Below, piece by piece: positions 1 to 10,511 of a stretch of DNA of 64,000 bases. A model generated the notes under the pieces. It searched no databases. It was given only the letters and a program-made list of their open reading frames with translations, and was not told the DNA's origin. Both the position numbers and the translations under genes were made by a program. The stretch is from Liquidambar formosana (Eukaryota > Streptophyta > Magnoliopsida > Saxifragales > Altingiaceae), in NCBI GenBank assembly GCA_039720395.1, contig CM077826.1, forward strand, positions 17,919,053 through 17,983,052, written 5' to 3'. Position 1 is the first letter of the stretch. Each line of letters begins with the position of its first letter.

Positions 1-107
1 CTTGCTGTCCATAAGAAATCAATTCAACTCAGAACATTTCAAGCACGGCAATCACTTACAAAACATAAAGATAACCAAATCCACGAGTCTAGATTATTTT
101 ATAAATT

Positions 108-177
108 AAATTTGGCAGGGATTCCAACCTCGGGGTCTTGGTTCTCCTCTGGTGTCCTTAACGCACGCTCTTCTGAA
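108..177 (-). CDS. candidate terminal coding exon, product unknown
   Basis: On the minus strand a good acceptor (pyrimidine-rich, ending TTTCAG at about 178) is followed by an open frame reading ERALRTPEENQDPEVGIPAK and then FNL and a TAA stop. The low-complexity-free, charged composition suggests real coding sequence. It could be the last exon of the gene whose candidate first exon lies at about 4.8-5.1 kb, but I found no convincing exons between them, and a 1.8-kb mobile element sits in that interval. Family not recognised. Confidence 0.35.
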
Positions 178-344
178 ATAAAATGAATAAGGAATAAACA
201 ATCATAAAAGTATAATATTGAGAATAGTTACACCAGCATGATAATGACAATAACAAGGATTAAGGAAAATTAGTCTATATTAGGAAAAAAGGGCCCAAAG
301 ATGAAGAAGTTGAGACTTTATTCAGGGATGCCAGATATCGTATA

Positions 345-476
345 GGCCATTAAAGGCCATTTACCCAATGTTGGTCCTGCTAAGCAGGGTTTGGGAGGGG
401 TAAGCTGGATAAGATCCTAACTTTGTCTTTTTGTACAAAGTAGCCCCTCTGAAGACTCGATCCTGTGCTATAATAT
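345..476 (-). mobile_element. Au-like SINE fragment
   Basis: Read on the minus strand this contains GGGGCTACTTTGTACAAAAA, then a CCCCTCCC tract and a 3' end with TTGGGTAAATGGCC. The same order of blocks occurs in the better-preserved SINE at 30.72-30.89 kb (ACTTTGTACTAAAAAATC, CTCCTCCC, CACCGGGTAATGGCCC). The TGGGTAATGGCC-like 3' end resembles the Au family of plant SINEs. Confidence 0.5.
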
Positions 477-1064
477 GTAAAAACTGAATGAAGCTCCTTT
501 AAGTATTCAACTCATAAAAAGAAGAGGAGTGACTATACAGATGTACTTCAATGAGAGGGGAAGGAGGGGCAGAGCACATTTGATATTATTTCAAATTTCA
601 AGATTACCCATAGAATCTCTTTCAGTATATGGCTTGAAGAACACATGAGGTCAGAAAGCTTGGGAATACCCAAGTTTACTGTATTTGTTACTGTATAAAT
701 GTAAGTTCAAATCATATTTATGAGAAGGTGAAAGAACCCATGTATTCTATCCTTAGGAGAACAAATGTATTTCAAGCATCTTTAAGGTACCAAAAATTGT
801 CGACCCAAAAAAAGTACCAGACATTAGTGCAGGAATATGACCTTTTCAGCTACAATAGTTTTCCTTTATAAAGAAATTGGTGTAGCAATAATGAAACTGA
901 GACCTACATTTGCTCTTCTATAGGATAATCATTTTCCTTCATGAAATTGGAGCTTCACCAACTATTTTAACATCACTTGGTTAGTTAGGTCATCATTTGC
1001 CAATTCTTGGGCGATTTACCTCTTTGCTACTGCATTGCTACATTTAACCCTATTCATTGAGTTA
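477..1064. other. AT-rich stretch without recognisable gene
   Basis: No open frame of note, no tRNA and no clear repeat seen on either strand. It may be intron of the minus-strand gene whose candidate terminal exons flank it. Confidence 0.4.
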
Positions 1065-1072
1065 CATATCTC
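1065..1072. repeat. left 8-bp target-site duplication
   Basis: CATATCTC, repeated exactly at 2840-2847 on the other side of the foldback element. Confidence 0.8.
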
Positions 1073-1394
1073 CTAAGAAGCATGGACACAGCACGGACAC
1101 GTTAGTATGATATACGACACGACCCATTTAGCATGGAAAAGACCATTTGCACCCTTTTATATTAGTTATTTCCATCTCGTTGGTTTTCTAAGCTATCTGA
1201 ACTATAGTTTTATAATATTAGTTAAAAAAAATTTTGCATGTTTTGTAATAATTATATTTGCATAGTAGTGTAATAATTATAGTTTACTTTGTTGAATATT
1301 AGTTGTTGTTGTATTATTCTCCCGTAGTAAAAAATCATGTGTTTCATATTTATATTTAAAAATAATAATAATAAAAAAATAAAAGCTGAAGACA
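1073..1394 (+). repeat. left terminal inverted repeat of the foldback element
   Basis: It aligns with the reverse complement of 2490-2839, with scattered substitutions and small A-rich indels near the inner end. The outer part carries short GGACACG-type repeats. Confidence 0.85.
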
Positions 1395-1460
1395 AATACA
1401 GAATCTGCAGCTTTTCTTTTTTCTTCTTCTTTGTTTTTTTTTTCTTTTTTTTTTTTCCTT

Positions 1461-1997
1461 TTAAGATTCTTTAGAGTCATTATTACCCTTAGTGTCATCA
1501 TTGTCCTCTTTTTCAGAATCAATGATTATTTCTTCATCTACCGAAGTACTACTTGTACTTTCAGAGTTGTTTTCACTTGATGATATACCAAATTTTTTAC
1601 CTTCTGGCTCATCTTCTGAGCTTTCATCTTTTACACTGTTTGGCATAAAAGATATTTTAGATTCATTATCTGAGTCACTTGACTCTTCTAGTTGAAGAGC
1701 TAAGCCATAATTATATTCTGTCATTAATACTTCATTAGCAGAATATAATTCTTGCATTTGTTTAAGAAGTTTATTACGTTCTTCGTAGTCTTCTTCTTTT
1801 ATATATCGGGTTTTCCAATATTCTAAAATTTCTTTGATTGCTTTAAAGTCTTTTTGATGTTTATCTGTTTTAAACATCATTATCTCAGTTCCAAAATATA
1901 ATCTCGGAATTTCTTCACAAGAACTTTCTTTTAGAACTAGTGTGTTTTCTGAATTATTTTTCAGAGCACTATCTAAACTTTGGATTTTTTTTTTCAT
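1461..1997 (-). CDS. acidic ORF2 of the foldback element (178 aa), function unknown
   Basis: Intact 178-residue ORF on the minus strand inside the element. The N-terminal two thirds are mixed charge and probably helical (a segment around residues 55-95 rich in K, E, Y and W). The last 70 residues are a Ser/Glu/Asp-rich acidic tail. No reverse transcriptase, protease or zinc-knuckle motif is visible. Its start overlaps the end of the upstream 86-aa ORF across a run of ten A residues, so the two could be one protein split by a frameshift or a coupled pair. A gag-like protein of a retroelement or a small structural protein of an endogenous pararetrovirus are possible because of the adjacent Met-tRNA primer site, but nothing in the residues proves either. 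Confidence 0.45.
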   Translation of the reverse strand: MKKKIQSLDSALKNNSENTLVLKESSCEEIPRLYFGTEIMMFKTDKHQKDFKAIKEILEYWKTRYIKEEDYEERNKLLKQMQELYSANEVLMTEYNYGLALQLEESSDSDNESKISFMPNSVKDESSEDEPEGKKFGISSSENNSESTSSTSVDEEIIIDSEKEDNDDTKGNNDSKES

Positions 1998-2229
1998 CCT
2001 TTAAATCTATATTTTGGATTTCTCCTAACATATTAACCTTATTATATTTTTTTTCTTGATTTTTCTCAATATTTACTAATTTACCAAACATACCTGATAA
2101 ATTATCAACAACATAGTTTAAAGTTCTACTAATACTGCCTATATTAGCGTCTTTATCTAACATATGAGCTAAATGCTTATAATCACTAAGTTGGTTATTC
2201 AACTTACCTACATACCCTAATTCTTCCAT
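1969..2229 (-). CDS. ORF1 of the foldback element (86 aa), function unknown
   Basis: Intact 86-residue ORF about 230 bases downstream (minus strand) of the TGGTATCAGAGC primer-site match. It is rich in Leu, Asn, Asp and Lys, and the middle (about residues 20-60) looks like an amphipathic helix or coiled coil. Small coiled-coil proteins directly after the primer site are known from pararetroviruses and some non-autonomous retroelements; that is only an analogy. It overlaps ORF2 by 29 bases in another frame at an A10 run. Confidence 0.45.
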   Translation of the reverse strand: MEELGYVGKLNNQLSDYKHLAHMLDKDANIGSISRTLNYVVDNLSGMFGKLVNIEKNQEKKYNKVNMLGEIQNIDLKDEKKNPKFR

Positions 2230-2460
2230 AACTAAGTTTCCCTACAAAGTTGCCGAATCAAACAAAAGGGTAAAAGCTCTAGTGGCTACCTTTCAACAAA
2301 GTCAAGGCCTCGGTACCCCCTATTCAAGATTGTTTCAAGGTTTGCAAATAAATTAAAATAACTTAACTAATAATTAAAAGAATTAACAAATAAACAAGAA
2401 TAAATTAGCTAAAAAACAGGCTCAAGCAAACTATTAAAAGCTATTAATTCCTAAATGCTC

Positions 2461-2472
2461 TGATACCATTAA
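2461..2472 (-). other. Met-tRNA primer-binding-site match
   Basis: Minus-strand TGGTATCAGAGC, the sequence complementary to the 3' end of plant initiator tRNA-Met. It lies just inside the inner edge of the right inverted repeat and upstream of ORF1, the position expected for a primer-binding site. Confidence 0.7.
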
Positions 2473-2489
2473 CAAATACAGAATCTTCA

Positions 2490-2839
2490 GCTTTTCTTTT
2501 TTCTTCTTTTTTTTATTTTTTTATTTTTCTTATTTTTTTATTTTTTATATAAATATGAAACACATGATTTTTTACTACAGGAGAATAATACAACAACAAC
2601 TAATATTCAACAAAGTAAACTATAATCGTTACACTACTATGCAAATATAATTATTACAAAACATACAAAACATGCAAAAAACATTTTAACTAATATTATA
2701 AAACTATAGTTTAGATAGCTTAGAAAACCAACAAAATGGAAATAACTAATATAAAAGGGTGCAAATGGTCTTTTCCCATGCTTAATGGACCGTGTCGTAT
2801 ATTATACTAACGTGTCTGTGCCGTGTCCGTGCTTCTTAG
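2490..2839 (-). repeat. right terminal inverted repeat of the foldback element
   Basis: Inverted partner of 1073-1394. It differs by a longer A-rich stretch at its inner edge. It ends GCTTCTTAG next to the duplication CATATCTC (2840-2847). Confidence 0.85.
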
Positions 2840-2847
2840 CATATCTC

Positions 2848-3881
2848 AGATATGACTCTTAATCAAGTGTGAAGCAATTATTTAAGCTTTTTAAGAAAAG
2901 TTTACTTTGACCATCCAATCTCATCATTCCAAAGGTTTACTTATTTGTATACAAGAAATGTAGAAGTATAAGAAATCAACAACTTAAACAGAGCAAATTC
3001 AACTTTATGCCAAGAATTGTTTGCTATAGCATATTATTAAAGAGAAAGAAGAGTGTGAGGCCCCTTTTACCAAATTGTTGTCTGCCACAGAGCAATTAAC
3101 AAGACAATTAAGGAGAGAGAAAGTTTGCTCTCTCTCTCTCAAATTGTTGAGGTTAGCTATTTTGGACTTCCTATTATGTTATTTTAATAAATTGTACGAG
3201 TGATTTGGGACATTAGGAGAAGGCTTTCTTGATCTGAGTTGCATAAGCAAGTGGCATACCCTAAATTTCCATATGGCTCTATAAGAGATTTTTACCATGT
3301 GAACAATCATTGAGAACTAGATGAGGATGCACGTTCCATGCACATGAATAATAATAGCCGAAACAAAAGGCCTTAGGGTTGGGGTTATCAATTAAGTAAC
3401 TAACTTTGTGAACCAATAGAATCAACAATTCTAACCTTATATTAATATATGCTTCTCTACTAGATGCACTTTTTGTTTTCAAAATCCAAAGTTTTTAAGC
3501 AAGCGGGTGCGGAACTGAAAGTTCCTTTAAAATTACCTTTACGTGCTTCTAGGTATTAGCTACAAGAGCCAAAAATAGGGTCACTTTGGGAGTATTATAT
3601 GTGTTTTGCGGTTAGGGTGTTTCTGGAAATCCAATGGAATTGAATGGCTACATTGTGTTTTGCATAGGATTCTAAGGTTCCATTGTCATGATTGGGGCCT
3701 ACTCAAGTAACTGTTCTAAAATTTTATTATCTTTTGCAATAATGATTTTCATCTTCTTGAAGTGCCCATTTCAAGACAACGGATTTGCTCAGTGAATGAC
3801 ATGCAAAACATCATAAAACAATTCAATTTCCGTTTCCTACAAGATCTTCATGCTAAATTGTTAGACTGAGACTATATTAAT
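2848..3881. other. AT-rich non-coding stretch
   Basis: No supported gene. Short (CT) runs occur at about 3130-3140. It could be intron of the minus-strand gene with candidate exon 1 near 5 kb. Confidence 0.4.
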
Positions 3882-4069
3882 ATCAGGAGGTTTCAGATGC
3901 TTTGCACCTGACTAATCCCCTTGGTCACATGCAATCCCTCCATCCCACATGCATGGGCAATTACAGGACAAAGTCCATGGGGGTGGCCTTGAGGTGGAGT
4001 GGTGAGAGTCAAACCCAAGACCTCTTGCTTGGCAAGAGGCTCTAGGACCACTCGGTCCACCCCTCAAGG
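3882..4069 (-). mobile_element. tRNA-derived SINE, family A, near full length
   Basis: Read on the minus strand it starts with a leucine/serine-tRNA-like head: GGACCGAGTGGTCCTAGAGCC (box A region) and GGTTTGACTCTCACC (box B region). A body with CCCATGGACTTTGTCC and CATGTGGGATGGAGGGA follows, and it ends with an ATCTGAAACCTCCTGAT tail. A second copy lies on the plus strand at 6.94 kb, and 3' pieces lie at 5.39 and 7.86 kb. Confidence 0.75.
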
Positions 4070-4407
4070 TTATTTACTCATTCTAGTTACTTGAGAATAT
4101 ACATTGATTAGTTATACAACATTCAATATGTTGACTGCTGAGTTCATTTTACACTGTAACAATCTAAACATCATTTACTAGCCTACTAAACTCCAATCAA
4201 CATAATATCATTCCCTAGTTCTTGGCTACACACACATAGTCAACAGTAAACACAAATAGCGAGCAACAAATTAGAACCAACACAAAAACAGTTCTTCATT
4301 AAACAGACGATTTCAGGGCAGGATTTAAAACCAATGTCACCAAAGTCACAAATTCAACCAAAAAAGAAAACCTTTATTTTAACCTCCGTTTGGTTGCTAA
4401 GAAAACC

Positions 4408-4767
4408 GAGGAAAGGAAAAGAAAATATGTTCTAGTTTCCAAAAAGGGAGAGGATAAAGTCACCTACACTACGCCAATCAATTGATTAAGGCCTCAGCTA
4501 AGTGGATATTTTCGTTTCACTGGGTCACAAATAATAAATTACCCAATATTCAAACTCTAATTTCCTATTCCGTTCCCATACTTAAGAGAGGAAAGGAAAA
4601 GAAAATGTGTTCTAGTTTCCAAAAAGAGAGAGGATAAAGTCACCTACACTACGCCAATCAATTGATTAAGGCCTCAGCTAAGTGGATATTTTCGTTTCAC
4701 TGGGTCACATATGATAAATTACCCAATATTCAAACTCTAATTTCCTATTCCTTTCCCATACTTCCTC
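4408..4767. repeat. tandem duplication, two 180-bp units
   Basis: Units 4408-4587 and 4588-4767 both start GAGGAAAGGAAAAGAAAAT and contain GATAAAGTCACCTACACTAC at exactly 180-bp spacing. Only a few substitutions separate them, so the event is recent. It abuts the probable first intron of the candidate gene at 4.8-5.1 kb. Confidence 0.9.
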
Positions 4768-4816
4768 CCCAACCAAACAGACCAGTAAATCTTGAGAAAT
4801 CATATCAACACTCAAC

Positions 4817-5103
4817 TCACCTATCACCGAGCCTTCAAGAGCTCTTGCCCTCAACTGCAAGAAGGGAAGGACTGAGATACCCACGAACAAAATCGCTCTT
4901 CTCTTGCAGAATACGCCGTCATCTGAACTCCCGTGGTGGGAAGAAACCATGGGTGCTCTGTTCCTGGTCCTGGTCCTGGTCTCTGCATTTCTTGTGCAAT
5001 AATACGAGAAAACAGATTGAGAAGAAGAAGAAGAAAAGGAGGGCAAGTGAGTCTGGTAAAGGGGAGAGTGCAAAAAGCAAGAGCTCCCCATTGCAAAGCC
5101 CAT
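4817..5103 (-). CDS. candidate exon 1 of a thylakoid-lumen protein precursor
   Basis: The minus-strand frame starting at 5103 (or an internal Met at 5091, which gives the cleaner MGSSCFLHS start) has a Ser-rich N-terminus typical of a chloroplast transit peptide. A lumen-transfer segment follows: twin arginine in CKRRAILFVGISVLPFLQL, then RARALEG, where ARA|LE fits a thylakoid processing peptidase site. After that the frame loses coding character. A donor (G|GTGATAG or the nearby TAG|GTGAGT) lies around 4808-4817. This organisation is known from PsbP-like, FKBP-like and other lumen proteins; the mature domain is not in this exon, so the product cannot be named. Later exons were not found, except possibly the piece at 108-177. 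It may be a functional gene with long introns or a truncated relic. Confidence 0.5.
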
Positions 5104-5391
5104 CGTTTGTGATAGATAGATAAAGCAGCTCTCAGAATATCGTTATGGTCTCGCTCTCTCAATTTCAGTTGTGCTTTGTATGAGTGGGTGATCTGAGCCT
5201 CTGAGGCACTGTAAACATTTCGTGACCTATATGTCCAAGTTTACTTGTTATATTTACCAGATGACCATTATTGCAACAAATCACCCACTCATTCAAGCAC
5301 ATATGACATGTCTAATGTAGGAAGTAAAATGAAAACTGAAATTAGAACATTTATAATTTATGTATACATATATAATTATTTTTTTTTTTTT

Positions 5392-5456
5392 AATATATCA
5401 AGAGGTTTTAGATGTTTTTCACCCAATTAATCCCTTGACACATGCAATCCCTCCTT
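5392..5456 (-). mobile_element. 3' fragment of SINE family A
   Basis: Matches the tail of the SINE at 3.88 kb: ATATCAAGAGGTTTTAGATG, TTAATCCCTTG and CACATGCAATCCCTCC in the same order and orientation. Confidence 0.5.
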
Positions 5457-5944
5457 TTATGATATATAACTAATATTTATATTATACATACATTATTTTA
5501 TATAAAAATTTGGTTCTTAGTTTGGATTGGTTCACCCCATGCTTTAATTCAAAACCAAATCGACCAAAAATTAGTTCTTTTTTTCTTAATCCAAAATCGA
5601 AGATTGTCTAGAACTGAAACAACCCAACCCAAGAGGGTCGAATTGGATTTGATTCTCCATTTATACAAAATCAAGTTGCATCCCCTAGTGGGATATGGAA
5701 TTTTATGATGAAAAAATCATCCCTTAGTGTAGAATTTTATAAATTAGAGAAGATAGCATACAAGATGCATGTATCCAGACAATATCCTAGTTTTTTTTTT
5801 TTTTTTTTAAATCACAAAGGAGGAGGATAAACAATGTTTAATGAGCCAATTACAGGTGATTTGTGCATTATGGAGGATTAGTTTAGGCCAATGATTTGGT
5901 ATACCTATCGTTTGACAAAAATAAATAAACAAAATAAAATAAAG

Positions 5945-6075
5945 TTTAATAGGCCAATAGCATGATAGCCTAGTGACATTATTCTTACTTGAACAATCTC
6001 GGGTTCAATCTTATAAAAAAGCATTGATAACCATTATATATTAATATTGCAAGATTAGGGTTAAGGGTAAATTCT
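5945..6075 (+). mobile_element. tRNA-derived SINE-like fragment
   Basis: Contains a box A-like ATAGCCTAGTGACATT followed about 30 bases later by a box B-like GGGTTCAATCTT, the spacing of a Pol III internal promoter. A less conserved body follows. No clear target duplication seen. Confidence 0.4.
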
Positions 6076-6612
6076 TTCGATTGTCAATTAAAAATAAGGA
6101 TTTAATAGGCATAAGATTGACCTGGGGGTTTCAGGGGGCGTAGCCTCCCGAAGGAGTCGAAGCACGGCCCTACAATACCACTTTCATATTTTTTATGGAG
6201 GGATATTTTAGATACTTTCCCATGATTCTATGCTAACCCTAATTACTATGGGTGTTATATATAAGGGGGGCTAGCCGTTAGAAGGCTTTATATCTTGTAT
6301 TCTCTTTTTCGAAATTATGTGTGTACTGTAGACGTACCTTAATTAGAAGGAATCACGTAAATTTTTGTATTCTTACTTCTTTAATTCTTTTTTTTTTTTT
6401 TTTTTTTGTTAATCTCTGTGTATGTGATCGAAAAGGGTTAATTTCTCCCCCAACACTTACCACAATCCAAGTCTATGAAATCGTGTATAACAGATTCTCC
6501 AAGTCTATGAAATCGTGTATAACAAATTCTAACCTTCTAATTCTAGAGTTCATGCCATAAATTCCTCCTCCTTTTTATTTTATTTTTTTTTTTTATTTTT
6601 AGAAGAGACCAA

Positions 6613-6637
6613 GGGCGGGCGGGCGGGCGGGCGGGCC

Positions 6638-6668
<31 letters not shown>
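6613..6668 (+). repeat. G-rich tract: GGGC tandem repeat followed by a 29-base G run
   Basis: (GGGC) units run from 6613 to about 6636, then CCCC, then G only from 6640 to 6668. Four or more G-triplets with 1-base loops satisfy the usual G-quadruplex pattern on the plus strand. The exact homopolymer length should be treated with caution in any assembly. Confidence 0.9.
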
Positions 6669-6939
6669 AAGATTGGTCGGCCTACGACCGAGTCTTCTAT
6701 TCAGGGTCCTGTATAGTGTATACCTCATTGTTGCATACTCAAGTATGTGGGAATGTGGGATTATCAATCATTCATAAATTGGGTGTAAAGGTCTTATCCT
6801 TTGTCAATATCCATAGTAATTAGTTGATTTAACAAGTTCAACAATATAAATGGTTAGGATCAATTGATCATCCCAACACCATTACACCATTGAAACCCTA
6901 ATAAAAGAAGAAGATAGTATTTTGACATAATGTAACTTT

Positions 6940-7090
6940 GAGAGATTGACCGAGTGGTCTAAGAGCCTCTTCTTAAGCAAGAGATCCTAAATTCAATTCT
7001 CACCACTTTTCCTCAAAGCCACCCTCATGGACTTATGTCCTATTATTACCTTGTGCATGTGGGATGGGGAGACTCAAGGTTGGAGCATAG
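6940..7090 (+). mobile_element. tRNA-derived SINE, family A
   Basis: Plus-strand relative of the SINE at 3.88 kb: GATTGACCGAGTGGTCTAAGAGCC head, AATTCAATTCTCACCAC box B region, CCTCATGGACTTATGTCC body and GCATGTGGGATGGGGA. The divergence indicates an older copy. A short 3' tail-like piece (GAGATTGCATGTACTCAAGA) lies at 7.86 kb. Confidence 0.65.
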
Positions 7091-7099
7091 TGTAGACCT

Positions 7100-10000
7100 C
7101 GGGGGGCATGGCCCCTCCAATTTTTTTTAAAAAAATTGATATTTGTTCTCATAGTTTCAATATTTTTAAAAAATTTCTTTAGGTGGCCACTCCAAAACTT
7201 TCAACTTGACTTGAAGAATGTTATAAATGTTATGATTTTACCAAAAGGCTCCCCGACTTAAATAGTAAGATAACTTGACATAATTAAGAAGTATTTTTAT
7301 TCTCTAGGAGCTTGTTTGGTTGTTCAAATGGGAATTAAACAATTAATGTGTATTTTATATATTATTGAATACACAAATCCATCATATTGAATGGATAAAT
7401 ATAACCAATGGCCCTTAGGCCTAATGACATATTCTATCCCAATAAGGATGTGGGGGTTGCGAATGTCTTAGTTTTGATAAAGTCCATGTAAATATGTACG
7501 TTCTCCTATCGATAAAAACAAGAATAGAAAAAGAATGGATAGATTCACATGGGTGTGTGTTTTCCTAGAGTTTGATTGTAAGCTCACATTTCTTATTATA
7601 AATAAAATTATAATTTGGGACACGTTATACATACCAAATTTCGAGGTCTTAGTGAAATATGAATCTTATAAATCTTAATGGATGTAATAATAAAAATTCT
7701 TACACCATAAGTAAATTGATCCTACCTCTTTTTTAAAAGAAATTATTTTTTTTTATAATAATTACTCCATATAGAATAAGACTATGAGGAAAAAGGAAAA
7801 ATACTACTGACATAACTTTTTTAAGCTAGCCACCCAACCTACAATTCCTGGCTCTACCTCTCGGGAGATTGCATGTACTCAAGAGATTAATAAGGTGCGT
7901 AAGCATTCCAATGAATTTTCTAATAGAAAGAAAAAAAAAATAATAATGTTTTGTCATTTCAACCTAAGGATAGCTTTATACAAGGGTAAAACATTAGCAA
8001 GAATAATCTATATCCCTATCATAGGGAAATACTCCTACAGAAACTACAAAAATACAATGAGCAAGCAACAAAAATAGCTCGAACAAGTGTCCTTCCCCTC
8101 TTGCAAAAGAGCATGGCAGCATCCAAGAAGGTTCTCTTTGAACCACATTCATCCAATAAAATAAAATCACTTTTTTGTGTGTGTGTGTGTCCACATTCAT
8201 CCAAACTTATAACATCCTTCAATTAGGAGGGACAAGTACCATTAGATCACAAGCCCATTGACAAAATAAAATCACATCGTAGTAATTAAGAAGTGTGACT
8301 TTCCTAATCTTTGTTTTCTAGTACAATTAGAAAGGTTCGAACCCTAACCCGTTTCCCATCCTCCTTCACCACTGGCTGGCCAAAATGGCTTTCCTAATCT
8401 TTGTTTTCAAACTTCAACCAAATCTTGACATCCATGATAGCTAAAGGGCACTTCTGTAATTCAACAAGAAGTGCCTCCCACACAACTCTTCTGGTCTTCA
8501 AACCTCAATTGTGGCATTTTCAGCAAAATTTTTGAAAATGGAGGCCTTTTCAGAAGTAGGTCCATGTCAGCAGGATCATGCACTTTTTCTATAGCAGTTT
8601 CACCGATGAAAATAAGCGAAGTCAGAAGAAATCACTTTTATCCGCAACTGGCCTATACTAGGTTGCCACGTCATAGGCTCTTGTAATCTTCAAAAAAGAC
8701 CTTCCCTATCTGAAACGTTTGTATTCTTTTTCTTGTTTTTCAGCACAGGCCAAAAAATTTGTGAAGGACCCTCAACATTTTGGTGAGAGTTTTATATTTT
8801 AAAATTTGTAAGGTTTTTTAGAGTTTGGCTTATTGAGAATTAAGATTATTGTGGTTTGGAACTTTGGATGGACCTAAGATTTTGAAGGACTTGCTACATT
8901 TTTTTTTTTTTTTGGTTAATTACTTGCTACTTTACAACAAAAATAAAAAAACAAAATAAGACCTACAAGTAGATTAGCCAACTCTTTTTTTTTTTTTTTT
9001 TTTTTTTTTGCTTTTTTTTTTTTTTTAGATTGTATGGTTGAAGACTCAAACTCTTTATCTCCCTCTCTTAACAAGAGAATGATATCACTTAGGCGACAAG
9101 ACCCGTATGTATTTTGAATTTGAATTATAATTGTATGTATATTGAATTTGAATTATAACTATCCCAATTCATTCTTTTTTGCATATGGCTTTGAGAATTA
9201 CCATTGGAAATCAAATCATTCTGTTTTGAAATGAGCCCATTTAATGTTTTTCATGGCATGGAGTCTTAAAGAGTCTATAATTTACATAACAATCTTTGTT
9301 ACCAAAAGTTCAAGAATGTCATGTGTCCATAAATAGGCACATATCATATAGTTTTTGATCCTCTCTCTCTCTCTTGCACATAGTTTTTTTTTTCTTTTTT
9401 TTGTTTTGGGGGGGTCGGGGGTGGGGGAAATCTTTGCATTTCTGAAGCATTAAAATGAGCCCTTCTGGCTTACCTATGGTACTTTGGTGGGTTGGGATTT
9501 CTGCAGTTATAGGTTTAGACATCGATTCCCGTCTATTGTAACCAACAACAACAACTAAAGGCTGGAAGACTTGACAACACCTGCATAAAGTTTTACCATT
9601 TTGGTTGATATGAAAAGGAAGATTGAGCAAGCTCTTTCTGTGGATGAAGAGAATGTCCAACAAGCATCAATTTTCTGGTCAAAGCAAGAAGCTAGTTGAT
9701 AATTTTTCAAATCATCGGCAAATCTTGTATCCAGATCTTGAATAATCTTTGGGTATTGTCAAAATACAAAAATCTTTTAAATCATGTAAGCAGAAGAGAC
9801 TGTCATCAAAGATTAACTGCAGATTCCACTATTCACAAAGTGGGTTAGCTCTTGTAAGCATTATTTGAAAACTAGAAATCAAGCTTTCAACTCCAGTAGT
9901 GTCATGCTTAGTTTCCCAATCTCTTAACATAGCCGGTCCTAAGCCCAAATAAATAAGGTGATGTCAAGCAAATGAGCGCCAATAAATTAAACCTCATACA

Positions 10001-10511
10001 AGTTGTAATGAACATGAATCCTAAAATTTCTGGAATGATGGACCGAGGAATGGCAAAACATGATGTGAAGCTTAGCCAAACAGTTGAGATAAAGGCGAGA
10101 AACCATGCTTTCAAACTACTTACAGGGGCAAGAAATAAGAACAATTTCTGTTTCATTGCTCAAATTGCCAGTGATAAGAGAATCATCTAGATTTAACAAA
10201 GACTCAATACTGACTTACATTGGCTTGAAAGGGTTCTACATGAACTCACTCCCACCAGGACTAAAGGTGGGAAGGGAAAAAAAAAGCGCAATAACAATGA
10301 GCCAGGGATATTGGTACTACTACCTCTTCTGATCAGAACTATAAAAGTTGAAACACCATCGGCAAACATCACAATTTACATTGTGATCATCCATGGCTGC
10401 TAAGAGATTCATATAAACAGCTCTTTGAAAACAGATGATCCAGGCGTTTACCTTTGTGGAGATTTCATCAATCACGAACATGGGAGCCTAGGTGAAGCAG
10501 TTACAGCCTGA
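7100..10511. other. non-coding stretch with low-complexity DNA
   Basis: No gene could be supported. It holds A/T homopolymers (a long T run near 8985-9009), a GT microsatellite at about 8175-8190, a SINE tail at about 7865-7900, and scattered ORF-like frames without recognisable domains. The stretch 9960-10190 is open on both strands over about 80 codons but matches nothing I know. Part of 10.2-10.5 kb is probably the 3' UTR of the FLZ gene. Confidence 0.5.

Larger units (their letters stand above)
1073..2839 (-). mobile_element. foldback element with ~320-bp terminal inverted repeats enclosing a retroelement-like core
   Basis: The first ~320 bases (1073-1394) are a near-perfect inverted copy of the last ~350 (about 2490-2839). 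Both ends begin CTAAGAAGCAYGGACAC when read inward, and the element is bounded by the 8-bp duplication CATATCTC. The core, read on the minus strand, starts with TGGTATCAGAGC (the initiator-methionine tRNA primer site used by plant retroelements and pararetroviruses), encodes two overlapping ORFs, and ends in a purine-rich tract. A ~37-bp direct repeat (1395-1431 and 2467-2503) flanks the core. The 8-bp duplication and long inverted repeats suit a hAT- or Mutator-type DNA element, while the core suits a reverse-transcribing element. The combination is unusual. Confidence 0.75.

Noticed and set aside
6938..7000. A possible tRNA gene (box A and box B spacing)
   Set aside because: No acceptor stem or complete cloverleaf can be drawn, and the same head continues into a shared body at 3.88 kb, so it is a SINE.
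9908..10190. Overlapping ORFs of 72 and 82 codons on opposite strands
   Set aside because: Both are hydrophobic or mixed without motifs and with no splice context. I could not decide on either as a gene.
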